DNA from: Rhynchopus euleeides
Taxonomy: Eukaryota > Euglenozoa > Diplonemea > Diplonemida > Diplonemidae
Assembly (NCBI GenBank): GCA_963210315.1
Contig: OY723257.1
Coordinates: forward strand, 620,001 to 684,000
DNA length: 64,000 nucleotides
Reading direction: 5' to 3'
Part shown: positions 33,301 through 43,976 of the stretch, one piece after another
How positions within the stretch are numbered: position 1 is the first letter of the stretch
Layout: the number at the start of each line of letters is the position of its first letter
Translations under genes and position numbers: made by a program
The notes under the pieces: generated by a model
The model's input: only the letters and a program-made list of their open reading frames with translations
What the model was told of the DNA's origin: nothing
Database searches by the model: none

Positions 33301-36300
33301 GGCGAAGAAGTGCATGGGGTAGACCCGGAGGAGGGCGCCGAAGCTCCGCCCCGCGGCGAACGCCGCGGGGCTGTGGGAGTGGAGGGCAGAGAGGTATGCT
33401 GCACAGAGAGACACCACAACCCCCAGCCCCCGGTGAAAAGAGGAGGAATCTGCGACCCTCGCTGTGTCGAGAAGTGCCTCCGCCCCGCTGACAACTCCAT
33501 CCGCCGAACCTCCACCACCCCCACGGAGCCCCGCAGCGGTGCGGAGCACCGGGTCCACCGCTGTGGCGGCGGCAGCCGCCGCCCCGGTGGCTTCCAGGAG
33601 GATCGCCTGGACATCCCCTTCACACTCCGGGGTGAGTGTCAGGGGGAGCCCCTCGGAGGCGCAGAGCGCCGTGAGGGAGGCACGGAGGCAGGACATCGCG
33701 CCGGACATCGCGAGGAGGACCCACGGGGGGGTCCCGTCGGCGGCGCACCAATCCAGGAGGGACCTCGGGGTGGGGTGGGGTGGCGGGTCGAAGTCTTCTC
33801 CTCTGCTGGGGTGGTCGGGGTGGGGGGTGCGGCGGAGGGCGGTGTAGCCTGCGGAGAGAAGGGCTCTGAGGTTGCGGAGGAGGGGCGATGCGGTGACGAG
33901 GCGGACCGCCTCCGCGCCCCGACCCCTCGCGAGGAGCGTCTCCAGCGCGTTGGAGACGAGGCGGAGGAGGGCGGAGGCTGCGTGGGGCTGTGCCTCCGCA
34001 AGGCTCAGCGCCGCAGATGGGGTCGCCGCATCCCCGCCGAAGAGGTTGGGGACCACGCTGTGCTGCACGATCCGAGCGGTGTGGAGGAGAGAAGCCTCGC
34101 CAAGGCGCGGCAGAGCTCCGCAGAGTATCCCACAAGCAGAAGCGACGCACGCCGCATCCACCGCGTTGGAAGGGGGAGCCCGGAGAAACCTCTCAAAAGC
34201 CCCCTTCAGGGAGGCCACTGTGATAGCCTCGCCAACCCAATCCGGATACACCTCTAATATCGCGGAGAGTGCGGAGAAGGCGTCGAGGCAAACCTCCGGC
34301 GACTCCGACCGGTGCAGAGCCTGAAGGATTGCCGAAACGTCATGCCGAAGGAGTGCCGCAGCCTCCCCCAGCTCCTCCTCCTCCGAGACGGAGGGGGTAG
34401 CGGCGGGGGGTGGTGGCACTGCTGCTGCTGCTGCTGCTCCACCGCAGGCTGTGGCTTCGCGGCAGATGGCGTAGAAGCGCGAGGCGGAGGTGGAGGAGGA
34501 GGAGGCGGGAATGGAGGCGGGGGCAACCCCCCTCCCGCAAAGCCCCGCAAACCTCCGGCAGACCTCTTCGAGGTTGCGGGAGCAAACCGGATGCCTCTCC
34601 CGGAAGTCGGCGGCATGTGTCGTGGCGCTCCCCCCTTCCCCAGCGCAGACCAACCCCTGCAGAAGATGGAGCATCGGTGCCATATCGCCATACCCCTGCG
34701 GGGTGGTGGCGGCGGCGGCGGCGACAGCGGTGGTGGTGGTGCCAGCCGTGACCCCCCTCGCCTCGACATGCCCCCAAGCAGCCCACAGCAGGCGGGTCGT
34801 GGCATACACCTCAAGAGCCGCGGCAGGCGCGCAGGGCCCTGTCCCCTCCGCCTCAATTGCCCCCAGCAGCGACCCCGCCATCCCGGAGAGCAGGCTGAGA
34901 AACGCCTGCCCCAGGGCAGGGGGAGGGGGGCAGACTGAGGAGGCAGGTGAAGCAGAGGGTTGTATAGAGGAGGGAGATGTTGCTGATGCGGGAGAGGAGG
35001 TTGCCACCCCTCTTGGCTCGGCAGCTCCGGCAGAGAGAGAGTCCTGCGGGAGGGTGTCAAAAAACAGCAGGGCTCCGGGGGATGCCTCTGCGCCGCCGCC
35101 GCAGCCGCCGCCTGACGGCGGCGGTGGCGGCGGCTTCGCCGCCGCCACCGCTTCCAGGAAGGGCATGCATTTCAGGAGGAGAGATATGGCACGGCTCCGC
35201 AAACCCCCCAACCGGAGGAGCCCCGCAGCGGATATGGCAGACGCGGCGATCGCGGCAACTGCAACCCCCCGCTCATAGGGCAGGCGGGGGTGGGGTGGCG
35301 GTGTGACACCCCCACCCCCACCACCACCACCACCACCCACCCCCAGCCTCTCCGTGCCGCCCTGGCGGAGGAAGGCGGGGGTGGTTCCACCCCCGGAGGC
35401 ATCTTGGGTGCACATCTCGATGAAGACGCCTGCGGCACCCAGGAGCTGGCTGAGCGCCGCCGTGTCGAGGGGGCTGCCGTGGAGCTGGATGCAGGGGGCG
35501 TCGCCAGGCCCCCCCTCGCCGCCGGGGGGGGCCGGCGGCGCAGCCGCAACCCCCGCCGCCCTCCGGGCGGCGAGGGGGATGAGGTCTGCAAGCTCCAAAA
35601 CAACCGGGTTCTCCGGGGATGCCCACACCGCCAGGGAGATGTGGTGCCGCATTAGGCGGTGCAGCGTCTCTGCCCCGTCGAGGGACACCTCGGGGTTGCT
35701 GTGCGCCAGCCTGACGCGCAGCTCGGAGAGGAGCGGGTCGCGGGTGAGGGGGGTGCCTCCCCCGCCTCCGCCTCCGCTGGACTCCCTCCCTGCGTAGGTA
35801 TACTTCACATTCCGGATGTGATCCCGCAGTCTGAGGGAGAGGGCGCCCGCCTGGCGATCCCTCGATGCGCGGTCCTCCTCCTCGGCAATGCGATGCGCCC
35901 GGAGAGTCTCCTCCTCTGCCACAGAGCGAGAAGCGCCATCAGAACGGAGTGTGACGAGGTTGGTTGTGATCTCATCGAGCGCATCCTGGATCACGGCAGG
36001 GGCTCTGGATTTGTAAGCCTCGATGGAGCGGATGCCGCCCTCGCGGATGAGGAGGCGTGCGGAGGTGGGGTGTGCGCTGAATTCGTGGAGGAGCTCCAGA
36101 GCCTTCGCAACCCCTGCGGTGACCCTCCCGCCATCGCATGCGTCGAGGAACCCCAGCATGCCCCGCATGAGGCTCGCGTTCCCCCGGACCTCCTCGAGAG
36201 TGACGAGGTTCAGCCGTATCTTCGTGCTGATGTTCTCCACAGATCGGGCGCGCCGCTCCGCCGTCTCGTGAGACAGCCCCTCGACGAAGTGGCGGAGGCG

Positions 36301-36402
36301 GAGGGTCTGGAGGCGGTCGCCGCCTTCCCCGTCCGCATCCGCGTCGGGGGGGGTGCTGTCACCCGGCCCGGTGCAGACCTCAAGATCTGTTCGTCGCTGC
36401 AT
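30309..36402 (-). CDS. RTTN: Rotatin homologue (centriole/basal-body protein), two exons
   Basis: Exons 36402-30859 and 30602-30309 join in frame into 1945 residues, a length near that of animal rotatin. Rotatin is an armadillo-like helical scaffold needed for centriole assembly and cilia. The N-terminus has the conserved rotatin pattern: a helix pair LRLRHFVEGLSHETAERRARSVENISTKI, then LLIREGG and a DALDEI helix. The middle is long alpha-helical armadillo-like sequence interrupted by Gly/Pro/Ser low-complexity insertions. The C-terminus (LRNMCF ... KLRLVRNADFV, then KWLSASAVWALVYNMERAKQQL) matches the rotatin end. The 256-nt intron has donor GTATGG and acceptor AACAG; it contains one copy of the recurring GCTTCCACC motif. 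CCACCACAG about 40 nt upstream could accept a leader. Homology is clear at both ends and weaker in the middle. Confidence 0.82.
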
Positions 36403-38264
36403 TGTGTCGTGGGGATGGGGGTCGGGGTAGGGGTGCGGCCTGTGGTGGGTAGGGGGGGGGGGTGTGAGTGGTTCGCCATGCACACTTTTCGAGGGGTTTT
36501 TTTGATTGTCGAGAATGAACAACAGGGGGGTGGGGGTGGGGGTGGGGTTTTGATGGCCCATGGATCCTCAGTTATTAAAATGGGAGGGGAGGAGGGGTGG
36601 GGTGGGTGGGGTGGGGTGGGAGAGGGTTCGTGGCTGCTGCACGGCGTGTTGTGATGGTTTCCATGCTTCTTTTTTCTTGTTGCCGCGGCGACGCCCGCCC
36701 CACCCACCCCCACACCCCTTTCTCTTTTTTATGTCCCCCGAGGCGGGGGTGTACTGTTCGAACATGGGTTTGATCTCTACCCACCTCGGCCCCCAGGCAG
36801 CGAATTCCCACGACACATTCACGAGTTCGCAGATTTCAACCACAAACGTGTCGAATCGTCTTGTTTTGTTCATATCATGCAGCACACTGAGCTGGGTTGG
36901 GCTGGTGCGGCGGCACTGCAGGGCAGCGCCAGAACTTCGTCTCAGCATCACACAGCACAGATCAGCACACATGAGGATTTTACACACAACGCTGCGACGA
37001 GTCGTTCGCCTTCAGTGAAGGTAGTAACCATTCGCACCTTCGCACCTTCTTCCGCGGTACTGCCGAACGCATTCACGGGAGTCACTGCCCCAAGGGAGGG
37101 GGGGGGGGGGTAGGGGGGGGGTCACTGCTAAGGAAAAGTGGTAGACAAACAGCAATTTTTCCGACACCCCCATTCCGACCCCCGGAGAGCCTATTTTTGG
37201 GTAGCTGTTGGCCGATATGTGGTGGAAAACAGGGTTTAGGCCCATTTCGGTGATTTTTGACACCCGGGAAGGCATTTTTCGCCCATTTTTTATTTTCCTA
37301 CCAGAACTTGTACCTCGGGGTAGTAGCGTGGCTTCGTCATTTTTTGACTACAACCACTGGGAAGAGGCATTGTATCAAGTTCCGCATACATATCGTCCAG
37401 GAGGTTCTCCTGGAGCTCAAGTATGGTGAATTCATCCTGGTGGAGCCCGCTCTCCCCGGCGCGATCCATCAATTCAGCACCCCGTTTCCTTCCCAGGAAG
37501 CTGCGGATCTCGCCCTGTTTGTGGGTCAAGTATCTCCCGGAACGCTTCCTGAGCGGTTGTCTGGGGACGCGGTCGCTTCGCAAATGCGCGCACATCCTCT
37601 GCCGAGGGTACAGGGGGATTTCCCCACCTCAATATTCACTATTCCGCTTGCGGTGACCTGTGCGAGTGCAGTCACCGTTGAGGCTGTACACTGAAAGCGG
37701 CTGATCAGCTGTACTGTCATTGACGAGAGGAGACCCTCCAGCCAGTCGTGCACCACACCTGTTTGAATTCGATCCACACCGACCTCGGCTCACGTCAGCA
37801 CTAGGGTGCGAGCGCTGCAGTGGAGTATATGTTCGCACAGGGGCAACCGTGCCACCTGTGCTGCACCTTCACCATGGTGTGCTTCCGGTACAACAACCGG
37901 TAGGTACCTTCTTGTGCGATATCTGCGACCTGCAGCACCGCTATCTCACAGCAGGGCTTGCACCGCTGTTCCGATAGACTCCACAGGAACCTCTCGGCAG
38001 CTTTGAAGGGTGGAACAGAGCTTTTCTTGGCCCATTGCATGTTGATCACGATGAGACCTTGCCCACCGGGGGTGGGCTCGGTACAAGTTGTGGTATGGAA
38101 AATTAGGATGGGGTCTGAGAGGGTAACAAGGCCACAGATCATGTTGTAGTGGGGGTATTTCCGGGTTCCGACACATTCTGGACCGGTTTTTCATATTTTT
38201 TTGGCCCAAAAATGACCTCCGAGGGAAAGTGGAATTTTGGGGTTTGTCCCCCCCAGTGACCCCC
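36403..38264. other. Intergenic region with possible decayed coding fragments
   Basis: Two minus-strand stretches look protein-like but have no named family: 36745-36925 (LHDMNKTRRFDTFVVEIC ... WGPRWVEIK) and 37290-38142, where several short frames follow each other (LTHKQGEIRSFLGRKRGAEL; GGQGLIVINMQWAKKS; VADIAQEGTYRLLYRKHTM). The change of frame every 100-300 bp suggests an old mobile-element gene rather than a working one. A G run lies at 37098-37109. Confidence 0.4.
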
Positions 38265-38272
38265 CCCTAGGG
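38265..38272. repeat. Target-site duplication, left copy (CCCTAGGG)
   Basis: Eight base pairs, repeated exactly at 38717-38724 on the other side of the element. Confidence 0.85.
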
Positions 38273-38716
38273 CAGTGGTGGCAGCGTACGGCCGTACGGT
38301 ACGCGTACGCGTACGCGTACGCCGTACGCACTTTCTGAAAATCGCGCTGCGTACGCGTACGCAGATTTTGCGTACGGCTGGTATTCCAGGTCTCTCAGCA
38401 CACAGTAGGCCACCCAGCGGGTGGCTGGGCCCTGGCCTTTGCTCTTGCCTTTCACAGATGATTCCTTGCCGCGCACGTGGCGAATCACTCGCAACACCTG
38501 CAAGTACACCCGCAAGCATACTGCAAAAGGTACCACCTCCGACTGGAAGGCTCTAAGGCTGCCCCTGGTACACCTGAGTTCGACTGTCGGATTCGGTGTG
38601 CGGCCATGGCCGTCTCCTGTGCTCCATAGACTGCCGTACGCAGCGCCGTACGCGTACGCGTACGCCGTACGCACTTTTTGAAAATCACGCTGCGTACGCG
38701 TACGCAGCCACCACTG
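38273..38716. mobile_element. Non-autonomous hAT-type element (MITE) with TACGCG-rich arms
   Basis: 444 bp. Terminal inverted repeats CAGTGGTGGC(A/T)GCGTACG at 38273-38290 and 38699-38716, with one mismatch. Just inside each end the same string GTACGCGTACGCGTACG then CCGTACGCACTTT, TGAAAATC occurs, extending the arms into unusual alternating TACGCG palindromes. The flanking 8-bp duplication CCCTAGGG points to hAT transposase. No coding capacity. The ends differ from the 11.9-kb hAT element, so a different transposase would mobilise it. Confidence 0.85.
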
Positions 38717-38724
38717 CCCTAGGG
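38717..38724. repeat. Target-site duplication, right copy (CCCTAGGG)
   Basis: Exact repeat of 38265-38272. Confidence 0.85.
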
Positions 38725-39355
38725 GGGGGGGAGATAGCCAATTCCAAAGCCACGCCCGTTTCGAATTTTCGGGAGTTTCGGACTTCGCTCACCCTGGCGG
38801 GGGAGGGCAAAGTGAAACCTTGGCCTTTGGCGGGGTACCATTGGATGGGGCAGGGTTGTGCTTGCGGTGTGGGGTCGCCAGTTCTTTGCTGCGGCAACGC
38901 CGCCACCGATCGGCGCAAGGCGCCCTCCTGAAATATGCGGGTGCGGCACGCAGGGGTGCCGGCGCGCTCACCCCGATTCACATGGCAAGAAATCCCAAGG
39001 GGCTTCTCTGAAGGGGAGGCCCGGATCCTGAGATGACCCACCGTGCGGATACCGGGGCAAGGGAAAAGGGGGGAGGGGCGGGGGGTCCGCAACAGCAACA
39101 GGCAGAAGTCAAACACATCAGTCACATTACAGAGCACATTCGGATGAAATATTTTGGAGAGGTTGTGGTGAGACGCACACACCTCGACCTGTGAGATGTG
39201 GCTCCTCTTGCAGCAGGCACTGTCGGTAAACACTGGCCTGCTGCGGGTGCTGCTGCTCCTTTGTGTCCGATTTCCTCGTTCAAAGGAAAAAAAACACGGC
39301 TTCTCTAAGCTCTGACTAGGAACTCGGCCCCTGAGCCAGATTTCACCCCCACCCC
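38725..39355. other. Spacer between hAT MITE and YR retroelement
   Basis: No coding signal or repeat recognised; open frames are short and conflict between strands. Confidence 0.4.
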
Positions 39356-39470
39356 CACTTAGACTAAGCCCTTAACTTTCGACCCCCTAAAAATTAAGGG
39401 CTTAATTTAAGGGCTTAATTTCTTACTAAGGGCTTACTCAGGGAATACTAAGCCCTTAGTAAGGGCTTAG
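39356..39470. repeat. Left inverted terminal repeat of the YR retroelement
   Basis: CACTTAGACTAAGCCCTTAA and onward through TTAAGGGCTTAATTTAAGGG to the CTTAGTAAGGGCTTAG block; its reverse complement occupies 43745-43849. It is internally palindromic around CCCTTAGTAAGGG. Confidence 0.8.
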
Positions 39471-39829
39471 TATTTTACTCGAATTCTCACAGGAGCGACG
39501 GCTTCACAGGAGTGGGCCCGGGTGTTCCGGGAGCATCGCGGCCCGGCGGCGAACGTGCCCGCCTCGCGGAAGGGGGCGATGACCGCAGCCGCCCGGGTTG
39601 CGCACACCGACTCGCGGGAAGGGCGGCCCAGCGGGCGCTCCCGCCCGCTCAAGCGGAGGCCCAGCACCTCCCGCGACCGCCCGGGCGGAAACAGGCCATG
39701 GAGGAAGGAGCCTCTTTTTCGCGGGGCCGGACAGCCCCAGCACAGACGCTGAGGGGGGCCCCCGGCGCCACGCCGTCCAGGGGGAGCCGGGCCCCTGGAC
39801 CGGCGGCGCAACCGGGCGTAGGGTCGAGA

Positions 39830-40210
39830 ACAATCCCCTGCCCGAGGTATGGTACGGACGTAGGGTCGACGACAGTCCCCTGTCCCCGAGCACAACCGGA
39901 CGAAGGGTCGATTACAATCCCCTGTCCAAGGTATGGGACGCATCCGGGCGTAGGGTGGAGACCGATCCCCTGCCCGAGGTATGGCAGAGACGTAGGGTTG
40001 ACAGAAGTCCCCTCTCACAAAGCGCAGCCGGACGTAGGGTCGACTGCGGTCCCCTGTCCGAGGCAGAGCGAGGACGAAGGGTCGATGGTCATCCCCTGTC
40101 CCGCAACGAGAAACAGCCCGCCGACGATCTCCTCCCCGGGCACACAGGTGAAGGAGGTAGGGTCGACAACAGTCCCCTCTCCACAGAGGATTCCCCAGAG
40201 GGGAGGCATC
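39830..40210 (+). repeat. Degenerate ~60-bp tandem repeat inside the YR element's N-terminal region
   Basis: Six to seven units built on CGTAGGGTCGAC ... TCCCCTGTCC, giving a repeated GRRVD-x-PLS peptide pattern in one frame and a VGST-x-VPCPR pattern in another. It lies where a gag-like product would be expected, but no gag motif is visible. Confidence 0.65.
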
Positions 40211-40349
40211 GCAGGGCGCCTCAGAAGCCCTCTGTTCCAGCGTGCCACGCAGGCCGAGGGGCGCCGGGGCAGGGCCCCGACTCCACTCCCACCCCCAGAC
40301 ATCAGGGATGTGACGCCCCCACGGGGTCCTCAAGATGCGAACCGGGACC

Positions 40350-41310
40350 CACGGGAGCCTGTGAGGTGGACGCGGGCCAAGCGCGCCAGGCTGGAGGACA
40401 AGCTGTTCTCGTTCCGCGACGGACGCAGCCTAGCGGGAGCTCTGCGAAATGCTACGGGGTGGGAGGACATTCCGCGGCTAGCACTGGCCGCACACACAGC
40501 AGGGGAGAAAGACCGGCTGTGGGCCTCATTCGAGGGGCTTTGGGGCGGACTGAGTGCGGGCACGCCGAGCGACGAGGCGGTGCTGCGCTACGTCTGGACG
40601 CGCCTGGGCAGCATATCATGCAGGACTGCGAAGACATACCTCGAGCGGCTGGCGGCGATCGCGATAGAGCAGGGCGAACGTGGGACCCGCACGCGCCGCC
40701 TCCAAAACGCCAAGAAGGCGCTCCGGCGCCTCAGCACCCTCATCCGGCCCAGACAGGCCCCCCCTGTGGCGACGGCGCAAGTGCACGAGGCGCTGGGGGC
40801 ACTCCAGGGGCGGGCGCGGGTGCTACTCGCGCTGTGCTGGGTGACGAGATGTCGGGTGCCGGACCTGCGGTTTGTGACGCGGGCGGACTGGCGGGAGATC
40901 GATGGGGCAGGGGGGGATTCGCGTGCGACGTCGGCGGCGGTGTACGCGAAGGAGAAGCAAGCCCTCGAGTGAAGGCCAGAGATCTTCCTCCCCGCGGGCC
41001 CCATCACGGCGATCGTGGTGGAGTATATGCGCACAGTGGCCCCCTCCAGCACGGAACTGATCTTCGGGGGGAACTCCACAAAATATGCGGGGTTGAAGAA
41101 GGCGATCCTCGCGGCCCTGCCGGAAGGCTCCTGGCTCCACTCCTCGAGGAGAGCCGCGATCCAAGAGGTGCAGAAGGGGGACGGAGGACCTCGACCGCTG
41201 CTGAAGCGTCTCCTCCGACACGGCAAGGACGCGGAGGACACGACGGCGAGATACCTCACCACCACGAACGACCACCAAAGGAAGACGGAAGCGGAGCTCC
41301 TCCGCGCGCT
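40350..41310 (+). pseudogene. Tyrosine recombinase part of the YR retroelement
   Basis: Helical N-terminal core-binding region (SCRTAKTYLERLAAIA) followed by the catalytic domain: the box I Arg is in LALCWVTRCRVPDL and the box II His-x-x-Arg is in LHSSRRAAI (about 41137-41165). This enzyme class integrates circular DNA without making target duplications. Treated as a fossil. Confidence 0.75.
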
Positions 41311-41739
41311 ACAAATGAGCGACGCCGGCGAGGGGCCCTGCTGGGATTTTCTGATGAGTGGGGTGGGCTACGCGGATGAGCCGGGTGTGATCGGTCTGGA
41401 GGATCCCGAGTACGACTTGGACGAGTTTGAAATACTGGGCAGGCGACCGCCATCCCGCTCCTCGGAGAGGCTCGATGATTTTCAGTCCGGGTGCCTGGAG
41501 TACGACAAGCTGCGCACCTACGCGGATGAGCTGGGGGTGTCACCGGATTTCCTGGACTGGTGTACGGAGGGGGGGTTGATTGCGAGGCACCAGACATCGG
41601 CAGTCCCTCTCCCTGGGCCCACATCAGACCTGAAGCCGAGCTTTGTGGCGCAGTGTATTTCGGCGAGGGTCCTCCGCCTGCTCGGACGCGGAGATCCCAA
41701 GCGGGGCGTGGTGCGCATGTTTGACATTGCGAAGGCGGA

Positions 41740-42440
41740 CCCCTGTGTGCGCCGCCTCATCCTTGACGGCCGCCCGGTGAACCGCCGCCTCCCGAAACCC
41801 CCGAAGTTTCGGCTCCCCACGGTGCATGAGATTGCGAGGGCCCTCCGCGACACAGACGCTTGCATGGCGCAGGTCATCGACATCCGGGGATTTTTTTCAC
41901 CAGTTCCCTTTGTCCGAGGGGGTATCCTCCTTTTTCTCCGTGCGGGTCGCCCAGCGATGGTATGCGTGGACACGCCTCCCGATGGGCTACTCCTACGCGC
42001 CCTGGATAGCGCTACCTCTGCGCCTTTCCAGGGCTCTCCCGATGATTTCAGGGGGCTACCACAGCGCAGATGCTTTGGGAAAGATTTTTGCCTTACTAAG
42101 ACCTTGATCAGACTGGCCTCCGAGAAGGACCAGTGCCGACTTTGGTAATGATCCTGCTGCAGGTTCACCTACAGCAACCTTGTTACGACTTTTGCTTCCT
42201 CTAGCTGAAAAATATTGCTTGGGTTCGGAACGCAACAATTGGAAATCCAAGAGTCGCAACCTCCCCCAAGCTCTATCCTACAGCCAATCGGTAGCAACGC
42301 AGTCCACGGCGCAGCTGTTCCTCGGGGGTCTTGTGGAGGTGACGGCGGCGGCGGTATATCTGGACGACATCCTGGTGTGGGGCACCTCGGCGGTGGAGGT
42401 CGCGGCAAGGGCGGCATACGTCCGGGACCGGATTGTGCTG
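41740..42440 (+). pseudogene. Reverse transcriptase part of the YR retroelement
   Basis: RT landmarks: LILDGRPVNRRLPKPP, a GFF/HQFPL-type catalytic segment near 41890, the RLPMGYSYAP substrate loop near 41975, and the YLDDILVWG catalytic box at about 42357-42383. The wording is DIRS/Ngaro-like. Foreign 18S rDNA lies between the substrate loop and YLDD. Fossil. Confidence 0.78.
42146..42306 (-). rRNA. 18S rRNA 3'-end fragment (antisense, inside the retroelement)
   Basis: Read on the minus strand, it ends AAGTCGTAACAAGG, TTGCTGTAGGTGAACCTGCA, GCAGGATCATTA, the universal 3' terminus of small-subunit rRNA, preceded by GAGGAAGCAAAAGTCG and, farther in, by the stretch around CTACCGATTGG of helix 44. 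The terminal helix pair GCTG/CAGC replaces the usual TTCCG/CGGAA, as in Euglenozoa. Sequence to the left (about 42060-42145) fits neither RT nor 18S and could be ITS1. Only about 160 nt of ~2 kb are present, so it is not a functional gene. Confidence 0.85.
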
Positions 42441-42479
42441 GCGGGCGGAGAGATCAACGCCCGGAAGAGATCGGAGGGG

Positions 42480-43260
42480 CCCCTGCCGCGCGTCACCTAC
42501 CTGGGAGTCGAATTCGATGTCGCCACGGGACGCTACCGCTCCGGCTGCAGTTGGGGAGAAAAGGCCGTCGTTGCGGCGGTGTCCATCCTACGGGACGCTT
42601 CCCCTTCGGTGCGGTCCTGCTGGAAGCTGTTCGGCATAGCCTTCCGCGTGGCGCACGTCAGGCAGACCCGCCTGTGCGTACTCCGTGAGACCCTGTCAAC
42701 GCTGCAGGGGGCCGCGCAGCGCCTGCACGAGGGGTCTCTGACGTGGGAGGACCCGTTCGTGCTGTCCCCCGCGACGCGGGACGAGCTCGCGGCGTGCGTC
42801 GACGCAATGCGGGTGAACGACTGGCTCAGCCTACGGCGCGAGCACCCGAGGCTGGCCGGCATGGCGGTGTGGAGCGACGCGTCAACAACAGGCTGGGGAG
42901 CTGTGGTGTCCGTGCCTGGGGGTGCGGACTCGCAGGTGGCCCACGGGGTGTGGGCGCGCGAGGGGCAGTCCGGCGACATGTTTGTGCTGGAGCTCCTGGC
43001 GGCGGAGAAGGCGATCCGGCTGGCTCTGGACCTCGGCAGCCGCACCCCGCTGCTGGCGGTGAACAACCAGGCCGTCGAGTGTGTGCTGCGCAAGGGCACA
43101 GCCGCGTGCGCTTTGCGAACGTTATCTTGCAGCGCATCTTTGGGATGCTTGGGGGACGCGACGCCGTGCTGGGGGTCCATTGGATCCCGACGGCGGACAT
43201 GCCCGCGGACAGCTGGTCGCGGGCGGGGTGTGTGGGTGCCACGCGGTGCGGGCGTGAAAG
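42480..43260 (+). pseudogene. RT connection and RNase H part of the YR retroelement
   Basis: After YLGVEFD comes a connection region (SCWKLFGIAFRVAHVRQTRLC), then an RNase H-like fold: AVWSDASTTGWGAVVS (first Asp), a Glu in FVLELLAAEKAIR, and AVNNQAVE. The same order and wording recur in the minus-strand remnant at 44.4-45.2 kb, showing a second family member. Fossil. Confidence 0.72.
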
Positions 43261-43318
43261 CGCTCACGTCGTGGAGCGGGAGAGCGGCTTCGCCGCCTCG
43301 AGCGCCTGAGCGAAGGGT

Positions 43319-43353
43319 CTGTCCCGGCTCTTCAGCTCTCCGGTCCCCGCACG
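43319..43353 (+). repeat. 35-bp direct repeat, copy 1 (3' region of YR element)
   Basis: CTGTCCCGGCTCTTCAGCTC then TCCGGTCCCCGCACG; identical copy at 43656-43690. Split direct repeats are known in VIPER/Ngaro-type elements, so the pair may be part of the element's replication apparatus. Confidence 0.75.
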
Positions 43354-43655
43354 CAGAATTCAACAACAGTGACAACAGACAGATTCCTATTCCCTCCCCT
43401 CCCCCATCAGCTGGAACGGTTTTTCGAGCACCCCGGCTGAGCTCGGGCAGCTGCTCCTTTTTTCTCTAGTATCTGGTGGCCCCCTCCTAGCTAACTTGTT
43501 AGAGCACTCGCAGAGTGCGACTTGGGGGGCCACCAGTACTACCTTTGTTTAGTGCACAGGCGCTCAATCATCAAGAAGACTCCACTCACTGAGGTGAGGT
43601 TGAAAGGGACGGAGACGAGACACCACTACAACGCCCTTCATCAGGCTCTTTCGTG

Positions 43656-43690
43656 CTGTCCCGGCTCTTCAGCTCTCCGGTCCCCGCACG
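43656..43690 (+). repeat. 35-bp direct repeat, copy 2
   Basis: Identical to 43319-43353; lies ~60 bp before the right inverted terminal repeat. Confidence 0.75.
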
Positions 43691-43976
43691 TTGTTTACCT
43701 TCGCCGGAGAGTATCCTTCTTCTGAGAAATGCTGAAGTGTTGTCTAAGGGATGACTAAGCCCTTAGTAAGCCCTTAGTAAGAAATTAAGCCCTTAAATTA
43801 AGCCCTTAATTTTTCGGGGACTGAAAATTCAGGGCTTAAAATTTAAGTGATTTATCGCCCTACCCCTTAGTAGGAGCTTAGTGAAGCCGTGAAAATACAG
43901 CAGCAGTCTCTCGAGTCTTCCTTTCAGATGATTTTGCATTGATCGCTTCCACCTCAACCCGTCACTCGTCACGCGT

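Larger units (their letters stand above)
39356..43849 (+). mobile_element. Tyrosine-recombinase retroelement (DIRS order; VIPER/TATE-like), broken
   Basis: About 4.5 kb, bounded by inverted terminal repeats of roughly 100 bp made of AAGGGCTTAATTTAAGGGC-type units (left 39356-39470, right about 43745-43849). Parts on the plus strand, in order: a Pro/Gly-rich N-terminal region with ~60-bp internal repeats, a tyrosine recombinase, a reverse transcriptase with YLDD, and RNase H. Recombinase before RT is the order of VIPER of trypanosomatids, not of classical DIRS. Antisense 18S rDNA sits inside the RT part. A 35-bp direct repeat (43319-43353 and 43656-43690) lies in the 3' region. The coding part carries several breaks, so it is a fossil, though the ends are well preserved. 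Confidence 0.82.

Noticed and set aside
39380-39475. Telomere-like TAAGGG/CCCTTA repeats
   Set aside because: The unit is AAGGGCTTA in palindromic arrangement and is mirrored at 43745-43849, so it is the element's inverted terminal repeat, not a TTAGGG array.
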